Source of the DNA: Pleurostoma richardsiae
Lineage: Eukaryota > Ascomycota > Sordariomycetes > Calosphaeriales > Pleurostomataceae
Length of the DNA stretch: 64,000 bases
Direction of reading: 5' to 3'
Assembly: GCA_030052745.1 (NCBI GenBank)
Contig: JANBVO010000034.1
Location: 310,001-374,000, forward strand
Below, piece by piece: positions 1-9,460 of the stretch (positions within the stretch are counted from its first letter, which is position 1; each line of letters begins with the position of its first letter). A model generated the notes under the pieces. That model was not told the origin of the DNA and searched no databases. It worked only from the letters and a program-made list of their open reading frames with translations. A program made the translations under genes and the position numbers.

Positions 1-1
1 C

Positions 2-820
2 GTACCCTGGGAGACATCGTTTGGCAGCAGCGAGCCGGAGCACGTCGGCCTTGCTGACGGATCCATCTGCACTCGAGTCCGCACTCGCGCGTGTCCCGAC
101 GGTGCGTTCCGGCGCCAGCTGAACCTCAATGACATGCTCGACGCTGCCATCGATCTCCTCCCCGACGATGCTTATGCGCTCCTCGTCCTCGTCGACCACG
201 ACTTGTACTGCGACGATGATGATGACTTCTGCTGCGGCTTGGCCTACGGCGGCAGCCGAGTAGCTATTGTATCGTCCGCCCGCTACCACCCGGCCTTGTT
301 CAAAGCACAGGGGGTGGATCAGGCTCACATGTGGCCGGCGTCCCACTGTGAGGCGTATGTCGAGGCTCTCGCCGGGCGACGGTCCGAAGAGACCCTGCGA
401 CCTCCGACCATGGACAAATCGCAGACGCCTCTGGGCGCCGCCCTCGAAGCCGCGAAAGCAGCCGGTATGGCTCGGTCGTCGTCGGGTCTCCAGAGCGTTT
501 GGCTCGCTTGCTTGGCTCGGACTGCCTCTCATGAGCTCGGGCACTGTCTGGGCCTCGACCACTGCGTCTACTACGCGTGTGTGATGCAGGGGACGGCGGT
601 CATCGCAGAGGATCACCGTCAGCCACCGTACCTGTGTCCGGTCTGTCTCTCTAAGCTCATTGCCGCAGTGGGTGACATTTCGAGGGAAATGGAGGTGAGG
701 ACGTACAGACTTGAGAGATACATGGCGATGATACAGGTTTGCGAGAGATGGAAAGAGGTCGGCGTGTTTGCAGGGCATGCTGCCTGGATGGCCAAGCTAG
801 TGTCCAGATCCCAGGAGTAG
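2..820 (+). CDS. Archaemetzincin-like zinc metalloprotease, 5' partial
   Basis: The reading frame is open from base 2, so the gene begins outside the window; the first ATG inside is at 134. The core motif HELGHCLGLDHC lies at about 530-565. It gives three zinc-binding histidines and the catalytic Glu. A Cys and a Met follow, then a CPVC pair near the C-terminus. This is the signature of archaemetzincins (peptidase family M54), which bind one catalytic zinc and a second structural zinc through the four cysteines. An acidic Asp-rich run precedes the core. The protein ends at 820 with no intron in the visible part. The physiological substrate of fungal members is not known to me. The family call is firm because the two-part zinc signature is complete; only the N-terminus is missing. 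Confidence 0.88.
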   Translation, partial: VPWETSFGSSEPEHVGLADGSICTRVRTRACPDGAFRRQLNLNDMLDAAIDLLPDDAYALLVLVDHDLYCDDDDDFCCGLAYGGSRVAIVSSARYHPALFKAQGVDQAHMWPASHCEAYVEALAGRRSEETLRPPTMDKSQTPLGAALEAAKAAGMARSSSGLQSVWLACLARTASHELGHCLGLDHCVYYACVMQGTAVIAEDHRQPPYLCPVCLSKLIAAVGDISREMEVRTYRLERYMAMIQVCERWKEVGVFAGHAAWMAKLVSRSQE

Positions 821-1361
821 ATGGCACCCACCTTCGGTTGTTTTCACACTCTCTTCGTCAAGACTTTGACTCTGACAGAAGGACTTTCCCCGTAGTGCAA
901 TGAGTGCATAGACTCGACAGTAACTCAGTGGTCTCTTGGAGAACACAGACCCACGCCCGGGCAGTGCATCCCAGATCTCATACTGCCCACAACCGAGCTC
1001 ACCGTCCCTGCGTCTTAAGCATCGCTCAGTCCATCAGCCACGTCTATCACGTCTTCCTCTTTCAATTGCGTCAATGAAGTAGGGTCGCGGTGGCGATGGA
1101 CTCCGCATAAACGCCCGGCAAGTATTCACTCCCGGGTCTCGGATTTCGCATCTGAACGTGCGGATGACTACGACCAGCGCCGAAAAAGCAGACAATGTCT
1201 CTAAAGCTGGCGGAGTCTTTGTCGTTAAATACGAGCCTTTGCGGCCAACTAGCCAACACCTAACAAGCCGCCGTGAGTTGGTGAGGGAACTTGGCTTATC
1301 CCTATCATCGTGCCATCCGTCGCAGTCTAGGATCGTAGCATCACCATTGTCTACCCTCGAA
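821..1361. other. Spacer between protease and aminotransferase
   Basis: No gene is supported here. It should hold the 3' end of the protease transcript and the promoter and leader of the aminotransferase. The aminotransferase frame stays open upstream to a GTG at 1158 and an ATG at 1164. That stretch has no similarity to the family, so it is more likely leader sequence, or at most an N-terminal extension. Confidence 0.5.
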
Positions 1362-2862
1362 ATGTCCCCAGAAGCACCTCAAATGAATGGGACGCCACCA
1401 GCCTCGAGGAAGCTTGATGCTCGGGAGAAAGAACCAGCACTGCTTCATCGATCACTAGCTGAACGACCACTCCTCGTATCACGGGCTCTAGGAAGCTATC
1501 TCTATCTCGATGACGGCAGAAAGATCCTCGATGCGTGCGGCGGTGCCGCCGTGGCGATCATCGGCCATGGAAACAAGGATGTCATTGCGGCTGTCGCCGC
1601 CCAGATGCAGCAGGTCAGCTACGTGCACACCATGGCCTACACTACGACCTCCGCGGAGGAACTGGCAACCCTTCTCCTGGACCCGCGCAACTGCCGCTAC
1701 GATCACGGTTTGCGGAAGGTGTACCTCGTCGGCAGCGGCAGCGAGGCCAACGACGCGGCGATGAAGTGCGCGAGGCAGTACTGGTACGAACAGGGCCAGG
1801 CGCGCAGGAGGTTCTTTGTGAGCAGGAGACAGGCGTATCACGGCAGCACCATCGGGTCGATGTCCATCTCCTCCAATATAGCGAGGAAGCAGCCGTATGA
1901 GGATGTTATATTGCCTTCAGTCTCGTTCGTGAGCCCGGCGTACAGCTACCGTTACAAGCATCAGAGTGAGAGCGAGGAGGAATATGCCGGCCGTCTCGTA
2001 AGGGAGCTCGAAGACGAGTTTCTGAGGCTCGGTCCCGAGAATATTATCTCTTTCACGTATGCAGAAGCACTCGAGGCCCCCCAAGGCGCCCCCAACGCCG
2101 TGTTCTCGCCATTGTTGACATCTACATAGTGCTGAAACCGTAGTCGGAGCGACTTCAGGATGTCTTGCCGCCCCAAAGGGGTACTTTAAGGGCGTTCGAG
2201 AAGTCTGTGACCAACACGGCATCCTTCTGCATCTCGATGAAGTCATGTGTGGGATGGGCCGGACGGGGACGTATTTCGCGTTCGAGCAAGAGGGCATTAA
2301 GCCGGATATCTTGACTCTGGGGAAAGGCCTCGGTGGTGGCTACGCACCGATTGCAGCCATGCTGGTTGGGGAGAAGGTTGTGGACGTCCTGCGCACGAGC
2401 ACCACCTCGGCCTTCAACCACGGCCACACATACCAGGCGCACCCCGTCACTTGTGCGGCGGCTCTGGCGGTTCAGCGATTCGTCAGAGAGCAGGACCTTG
2501 TGGCGCGCTGTCAGAGTCGGGGGAGAAAGCTGGGTTCCCTTCTCAGGCAGACGTTTACCGAATGTAAGTACGTGGGGAACATCCGCGGCAAAGGCCTCTT
2601 CTGGGCTCTCGAATTTGTCAGCGATCGATCCTCCAAAGAGCCGTTTGCAACCTGCCTCGGCTTCGGTGTTGGGGTGCAGAAAGCGGCCTTCGAGATGGGA
2701 CTCGCGGTGTATCCCGGCATCGGGACGGCCGACGGCTCAAGAGGCGATCATGTTCTTCTCGCACCTCCGTATACGATGACGGATGAGGAGCTGGAAGTCC
2801 TGGTACACACGCTGAGAGCTGCATACGACAGGGAAGAAGCTCGTGTATTCGGAGCGGAGTAG
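1362..2862 (+). CDS. Class-III PLP-dependent aminotransferase
   Basis: Two exons, 1362-2056 and 2130-2862, are split by a 73-bp GT/AG intron. Joining them restores the conserved block FTAETVVGATSGC, followed by the LDEVMCGMGRTG motif. Lys297 in TLGKGLGGGYAPI is the expected pyridoxal-phosphate Schiff-base lysine. The GSEANDAAMK motif before the intron binds cofactor phosphate. The protein has 475 residues from the ATG at 1362, the usual size; an ATG at 1164 would add 66 residues unlike the family. The family moves amino groups from omega-amino acids, amines or ornithine-type donors to keto acids. The substrate cannot be read from sequence. No targeting signal is evident, so it is probably cytosolic. 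Its stop lies 9 bp from the stop of a convergent Zn2Cys6 regulator, a plausible but unproven controller. Confidence 0.88.
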
Positions 2863-2871
2863 GAAGACACG

Positions 2872-5180
2872 CTATTGTAAGAGAGCCTCAAGATTGTAGC
2901 TAAATGGAATGCTGTGCATCTCTCCCCACAAAGGCCAGTTCTCGTCCCACACCTCCGTGGTAGAGAAGGCATCGAGAAACTCATTCGGCACGTCGTCTCC
3001 GTGTGTTTCTGAATGCTGAATCTCCGTGGTGTCGGCCTCGGCCTCTACGGAAGAGGCTTCAGCTGGAGAGATCTGGTTACGGAGTCGGCCTGTATATGAT
3101 GGGGATCGTCCCGTAACATCGTGGATGGAAGCTTCCAAACGGATAAAATCATCCCGAGTCTTGCCATGGTATGTTCTTGGATCCTGACTCCGGTGCTCGT
3201 AAAGGGTTTTCGTCTGCTGGATCGTCGTCCACCATGCTTGGCCGATCGGCCAGTGTCTTCGGAACCGATCCAGATATTCCAAGTTCTCTTCCATGATACT
3301 TCTCGATTCCTTGCTCCGTCCAAGGTTCATGCTGGGAAAACAATGGGTGTAGACGTTCATTGTCGCTGCCGAGAAGTTGCAGAAGCCAGCGAAAGGGGTG
3401 TAAAGCGCAGCGCCTTCGTCTTCTAATTCTCGCAGCAGACCTGTGATAAATGAAGCGGCGTCAAACAGCTCCTTAACTCGGTCCTCCCACCAGTTCTGAG
3501 GAGCTTGCCCATCTAATAGGGGAGGATCAACGGGCCCTCTAGGTGCTGATTCTGGCGCAGGAAGAAATGGCACGTACTCTCGGCCCAAGAATAGGATGCT
3601 ATGAGCGTCAGCTTATATACCCCTAGGCCTAGTCGAACATTTCTAGATGCTCACCTTATGTAGTATATTAAGTTGATCAGAGCAAATGATTCGCCCTTGC
3701 CAAGCGAGACATAGACATCTACATGTGTTTCGGGGTAGTGGAGGCGGTTGTCCTGTTTATCTCTCCATGACTGAAGCTCGCGCCGAAGACCAGCCCAGAC
3801 AGACGTCGATGCCCAGGGCGAATTTCTCAGCGATGCCATCTCTGGCTTCCGCCTACCGCCGCTGATAATCCAGTGGTGAACCTTCGTCCATATCTCGAAG
3901 CCGCGAACAATAATACTGAACACATGTTCCATAGTGTTGTGAGTGTCAGGAACCACGTTGCCATCCCTCTTCACCGGACACCGTTGGATGTCTGCAGCGC
4001 AAAAGGCGTAGTCTTGCTCACCGACAGGCCAATGCGTGTCGGCAGATTCTACCGGTAGACTGAGAGGCTGATCTTTTCCGGAGAAGACAAGCCTGTCTAT
4101 GACAAAGCAGCTCCAGAAAGTCCGATTCTGAATTTCCTGCTCACAAGTCGACGTTGTCTTGGCAGCTGAGACAGCAATAACTGACTGCATCATACGAATA
4201 GACATTCCTGCCTTCTATTAGTCCGAGAAGCGGCAAAGGCTTTTTACTCTAGCTCACCGCTGTACATCCACGCCCGGTAGACATGTCCTCGTCCCCACTC
4301 ATGCATTGCGGTGACGAGGAGAGTTTGCACGATGTAGATGTCCGGTCCATCATCAATGAATACACTAGATTGAAGAAGAGTGAGGAACTCTTCGCTCAAC
4401 TGAGAGGACCCCTGAGAACGTGGACAAGTAGCCACTAGAGCGGCTGCGAGAAACTCAACACTTGGCACCGCCCTCGGGAGAGCAATGACGACTTGCCGGG
4501 CTGGCACAACCGTCAACCTGCTCTCTTCTACCGGATGATCGCGGTGTTCACGGGCTCGCTTCAAGTCCCTAGAGAAGCTCGATTTGTGGAGGAAGCCGAG
4601 CTCCGGGAACATCCTTACAAACAGAGCTGCGGCTTGAAGGACTGACGCCACAGGTGCCTTCAGACACTCCGATGCATGCGGAGTACAATCTCGAGAACAG
4701 CGCAGAGCTGGACTATCACGCCCCTGGCTCTGAGTATCGGTCCTTGGCGTAAGATTTGCCTGAGACTGGGGCGCTGTTGGCCGGTGCACTCGGCGGTGCC
4801 TTGGAATATCAACTCAGCGTCCATGAATAGGGGCAGGCAACAAGAATCATAACTCACAGGTCCGGATAGGCTCTCTTCGTTTTCAGCTGAGGCCTTGATA
4901 GTACGCATGAGCTCAGTTCAGTGCTCCCAGACTTTCTGCAGTTACGGCATGGTGGGACTCCGTCATGGATGCACTTAACCTTGGACGCCCTGTGTAGGCA
5001 GCATAATGAACGTTAGCCTATCATGGCAAATGTCTGCACCAGAGAAATGACAGACAGAGATTCCACGAGGAGGGCAGTTGATGGGCACGCCGCATCAGTT
5101 CGGGTGGTCTCAAAAGCAGTCTTGCTCATCCGTCAACGTACTGACCTGCACCGTGCACAAGCAATGGTAGTCCGGACCAT
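2872..5180 (-). CDS. Zn2Cys6 transcription factor with fungal TF domain
   Basis: I read five exons on the minus strand: 5180-5146, 4989-4858, 4799-4258, 4207-3655 and 3598-2872. The introns are 156, 58, 50 and 56 bp, all GT/AG, and the phases match at each join. The product has 662 residues. The first intron cuts the DNA-binding motif: exon 1 gives ACARC and exon 2 resumes RASKVKC, then CRNC and a final Cys before LSRP. Together they form a complete six-cysteine binuclear zinc cluster. Residues from about 90 on match the fungal-specific transcription factor domain, including an AWMYSGMSIRMMQ segment rebuilt across intron 3. It is a nuclear DNA-binding regulator. Its target is unknown; the convergent aminotransferase is an obvious candidate. 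The exon model is inferred by hand but is internally consistent. Confidence 0.82.
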
Positions 5181-5916
5181 GATCGGACGTGACTAAGCAG
5201 TCAAAAGCTCATTCGATGCATCAGTCCTGTCGCTGTCTTGCCTGCCTAACTTGGGGAGGACAGCAGGTATCTCGTCGGTTTTGGCTCTCGACTTTATCGG
5301 CTCTGATGTCGAGGTTGCACCTTGGAAGCCGCTAAAACGCGCGATTATAGAGCCGTCGGAGATTCCAGTCAGACCCGCTGCGGGTTTCGGCTTTCGGGTC
5401 TGGCGGCTTTCGGCATAACTCCTCTTTTCCTAGCGAAGACTTTATAATATACACAAGACTCCTATTTGGATGGTACACGCGCCGAGACTTTCTTCCAATA
5501 CCGTCGGTGTCTTTCAATCTACACTTAGAACCTTGACGATGAGAAACCTTAGCATCTCATGAGACGTCTGCTGTGGGATCGATCTTGCTTCCGGCAACAG
5601 CGCCACTGAGCGGGAGGAACCACCACGATAATAGATATGTCCCTCAGTCTTTCGAGACAGTAAGAAAAGAAGGCCGGCTTCCCAGGCTTCCATTTACATT
5701 GAGCGTCTATCTTGTCGGATAGAACCTTGTATCTCCGGGAGTCTTTATCAGGTAACAGTACCACCCGACCATTGAAGGAATATTGCTCCGTTGTAATATA
5801 ACATCAACACAAGCATCACCTCCTAGATAACTCCAATCCGTAATGTAGTCGTGCATGCCCGAGAATCTCTGGGCTATCAATAGTACCACCATAGATGCAG
5901 AGATATTAACATCAAG
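5181..5916. other. Spacer without a recognisable gene
   Basis: Only short, unconvincing open frames occur here. The left part should hold the promoter of the Zn2Cys6 gene; the right part holds the 3' end of the RGS gene. The stretch at about 5440-5830 is AT-richer than its surroundings. A short inverted repeat (AGACCCG ... CGGGTCT) lies near 5370-5400. I see no transposon ends or coding remnant. Confidence 0.4.
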
Positions 5917-7526
5917 TTAGTGGTCAGCAGTCTGTGCCCAGACTGGCAGGAAGATGAAGAGCAAAACCCCGAGGCTGGCGAACACCGCGCCGCCGGCAAG
6001 GCTCTGTATGACGATCTTGCGCTGCAGTTTCCTGAGGTGGATGTCTTTAACTCTGAACTTACGGTCGAAGATCATCAGGCGCGAAAGGGCTTTGAGGACG
6101 CCGGAGCGCTGCGACAGCACTGACGCACCATCATCGAAGCGTTCCCAAGGGAGCGGCTGCCGGCGCGAAAAGAGCAGGAGGAAGAAGCAGCTGCCACGTA
6201 AGCCGGAGAGTACGAGACTGACCCCCAGCCACCACAGCGGCCACGCGGCGAAAGCGTCCCAGCGCGAATGGGCTCCTGTGTGCGGCGTGAGGGCGCGCAG
6301 GATGACGCACAAGAAGCCGGCGGCGGTGAGGACGATTCCGAGGCCTGTGGCCACGCAGATGGTCTCGTAAGTTCCATTTGAGACGCCAAGACGGACGAAA
6401 TCTACATCATCTTGAGTTAGCATGCCCTTGGCCTTGCTACTGAGAGGGAAGCCACAGAGCGTGGAAGAGCCTGGTGCTTTCATCTCGAGAAACGAGGATA
6501 CACTCCCGACTGCGTGGTAGGAAAATAACACTTCCTAGAGAGAAGGAATCACTTACTGCGATGAGAGCAGTTCCGCAGCAGCAGGTAAACATGGTCGGCG
6601 ATGGGCCGGAGGTGTGCTGGGTCTGAAGAGGTCTGGAGGCTGAGTAGAGCTTGCTCGCGCATTGCAGGCGGAATATTCAGTTCCTTCTCTGAGCCAGGAA
6701 GTAGAAACGTCTGGACAACGGCCGTGAGATCGGCCCGGAGGCTGGGGTCGGACGCGCCGAGTGGAATGGCAATGGAGTCGGCGTTGCCGGAGACCCTCGG
6801 CATGATGCACGTATTCTCCCTGCAGTTCCCCTTCGATCTTGGCTTGCAGTTGTTGCATTTAGAAGACAGGGCGTTGCTACTGATAAGGTCGGTAATGCGG
6901 GCCACTGTTTCTTGCGCTGGTAATGCAGTCAGAAAGACCAGGTTTCACTGGGCAGACGCTACGACAAGGGGCGTCACTTACCGAGTTCAGGATCATATGT
7001 GAAGTCTGAAACTGTGACACATGGCGAGATTTTGTCGGGCTTGACCACAGACGAGGTGCTCTGCGTGGAGCTGTGGACAGAATCATCATCTTTCTCCCCG
7101 ACCCTCTCACGAACGGCAGCCTTGATCCAGTTCCTCTCGTAGTTTTGGTACCTACGCGTGAACGATATTAGCTATGAACAGCTCAAGGAACATGGATGGG
7201 TTGCTCGCACCAGATGTAAAACTCTAGGTTCTCTGGAGAAAACTCGATATACTTGAGATACATGTAGAAGTCGTAAAGGGACATAGGGCTACCTTCATGA
7301 TGCACGTGTTAGGTCCTGTCATGAACCGCAAGATGAATGTATGGTGGAGTAGCGTACATGTCTTGTTCTGTAGGACTTTTTCCAGCTTCAGTCGGCTGGG
7401 AATAGAGCTCTTGTTCCGTCCATCGGGGCTGAGGGTCCGTTTGCCGGCAGTGATGGCGGCGGAGTACTCCTTGATGTCCCTGTATTCGGGCTTCTTATAC
7501 CACGTCAGCCACGACGGTAAACGCAT
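5917..7526 (-). CDS. RGS-domain protein with three C-terminal membrane helices
   Basis: Five exons fit: 7526-7358, 7292-7211, 7151-6982, 6916-6557 and 6401-5917. The introns are 65, 59, 65 and 155 bp, all GT/AG, with branch sites such as CCTAAC. The product has 421 residues. The ATG at 7526 gives MRLPSWLTWYKKPEY, where a regulator-of-G-protein-signalling domain starts (SPMSLYDFYMYLKYIEFSP; YQNYERNWIK). The domain resumes after a spacer with two CxxC-like pairs and closes near residue 260 (HVYLLLRNCSHRN). Three hydrophobic helices follow: residues about 272-292, 305-325 and 385-410. This layout resembles yeast Rax1 and related Aspergillus proteins. RGS domains speed GTP hydrolysis by G-alpha subunits; in this membrane-anchored subgroup the activity is less certain. 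It probably sits in the plasma or an internal membrane. Confidence 0.8.
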
Positions 7527-7849
7527 GGTTGCAACTGGCACCGATACTGGAATGTGCCCAGGGGTTGCCGTCGGTCAAGCGAGCAAGTGGTATGGAACTG
7601 TGTAGGGGAGGTGGGAAAAGCGTTCCAAGTCCAGAGGGAGACACGTTCTGCCGAGAGGATGGGACCGACGCCATTAAATGCCATGTTTCGGCGTGGCTTG
7701 CCCTGGCGAGCTGAGACATGTCTCTCCGCTCCGGCTGCACGCAGCGGAGCAGCGTCCGCGATGGTGTCTGGACCTGTTTCCCGCTCGGGGCACGCTACAC
7801 GCACGGCTTGCACAGCTTGCATGGCTAGCACGCAGCTAATAAGCCCCGG

Positions 7850-8480
7850 GCTGTGATCAGCAGAGGGGGCCACCTGTCAACTCGCGGCATCGCCGCTTGA
7901 TGCTCTTCCCGCTCCACGCTAGATCGCCTCTCATCCGCCCGCCCTTGCGTCAGGATAGTGTGACGGGCCTGCCACTGGCCGACAAAAGCAATAACTGCGG
8001 CAACTGTCCGATGGCGATCATTTTGAAGTGTGAGGCCGATACCAACGCCATGAAGTAACACGACCGTCTGTGGCGGCGGCCGAGCCAGGGTCTCTGCATC
8101 TGGTAGCCAATGCCAACTTCATAGTCGTTACGGGAGTGATTGAGCCTCCAGACGTCCGGGCTCTGGCAGCTTGGTGCTGTTCCTCCACGTTACGGAGACG
8201 GGGCACGATAACCTTAGGTCGCATCTGCACCACTTGAACGAGGACAGCGTCATGCACAAGGATCCGAGTGCCCTGTTTTGTTGTCGAAACTCCCCTCATC
8301 GATACCTCCTCTCAGTTTGTGAAGAACGTCAACCGCTTCATAATGGTTTGCATCCTTCGAATTCAGCTCAAAGCCGACGTCGCGAGCGCTATGACCGCCT
8401 ATCAGCAATACGCGGTTCCAGTGCAGGTTTAGATCGCGAGCAGGTAGAGTGCTTTTTGGGGCAGCCTGCTCTTGGTCCAA
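7850..8480 (-). pseudogene. Possible decayed ankyrin-repeat remnant
   Basis: Minus-strand frames here carry scattered ankyrin-like words. One is near 8330-8460 (IGGHSARDVGFELNSKDA). Another is near 7960-8050 (LQNDRHRT, then GQWQAR and ADERRS), recalling the DKDGRTALHxAA and GAD parts of an ankyrin repeat. They lie in different frames with stops between them and have no start or splice plan that joins them. It could be the remains of an ankyrin or NACHT-ankyrin gene, in keeping with the receptor gene next door. The resemblance is weak and may be chance. Confidence 0.22.
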
Positions 8481-9251
8481 TGGGTGATCGGCAGAGGCAT
8501 CGTGGACGACACCAAACTATCGGTTCTCACTTACATAGTACAAACGTGCTGCTGGTACTCTACTGCCCCTGCCCCTGAATCCTGGGCGCAGATCTCGACC
8601 GGTCGCTAGCTAAAAGCATACTATCCCTGCCACTCGAGTACCAACAGTACCTCACTTGAGTCTCCATCCCGCAGCATGAGCACGTGTTACGGACCTTATC
8701 GGGTCTTGTCGCCTCCAAGAGATGGCCTAGGAGCTGATCAGCCTGTATCACCCTGGAGCAAGCCACCCAATACGAAACCACCGCAGCCTCCTCCGTGGAG
8801 GGGAAATATCTCATCCAACGAATCTCCCGGCTGATGGCGCCATCCTATTCAGCTCCCTTTTGCAAACGGAGCGGCTTTCCCCTCAGGATCCCTCGACAAG
8901 CTAATGCATGTCTCAGGGCCTATCTTGAAAAGCCCACGATTTTGTGGCGCCTGGCAGGGACCGGTGCTCACGCCAATCCCACTCTAGGCGAACACCAGTC
9001 CAAGTTATCCAGCTGGTGCTGTCGGCAATCGTAGAGCAATACTGGAGACAGCTGGGCTTTTAATCTCCTGGACCCAATACTGTACTGGCAGCGTGCACGA
9101 GCCTCGCTGTTATTCCCAGGTGCAGTACGCACGGTCCCTACATAGTATTCGGGGATACAAACTCGAGCGGAAGGGGAGGGTGGAAGAGCCAAGAATAACT
9201 TTAGGGACCTTCTTCTTCAGGGATGGCGCGTCTCTTCCCCTGCCGGCGTCC

Positions 9252-9258
9252 ATAAATA
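9252..9258 (+). promoter_or_regulatory. TATA-like box of the NACHT gene
   Basis: An ATAAATA motif lies about 200 bp before the ATG at 9461, followed by pyrimidine-rich DNA, as in many fungal promoters. No transcript start is known, so this is only a sequence match. Confidence 0.3.
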
Positions 9259-9460
9259 GGGGCAGACCCCAAGACGTTGAATCCCTGTCTCCCCTCTTTC
9301 CTCTCCTTTCAGTTTTTCCACGGGCAGGTAATTAGCTAAACCTCCTGAAGGAGCATTAAGAATCTTGGACTTGATGCGAGAGGAGGATACAGTCTGTAGA
9401 CAATTAGCAGGAGCTCGCTTTGTCCATTCGTAGACAGCACGGTTACTTCAAGCAGCGGCT

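Larger units (their letters stand above)
7527..9460. other. Long spacer between divergent RGS and NACHT genes
   Basis: The 1.9-kb stretch separates two divergently read genes, so both promoters lie here. No full gene is supported. The middle holds weak ankyrin-like traces on the minus strand, listed separately. Pyrimidine-rich DNA and an ATAAATA box lie at the right end, before the NACHT gene. Confidence 0.45.

Noticed and set aside
1158-1361. N-terminal extension of the aminotransferase
   Set aside because: The frame opens at GTG, and the ATG at 1164 adds sequence unlike the family. The ATG at 1362 gives the usual length.
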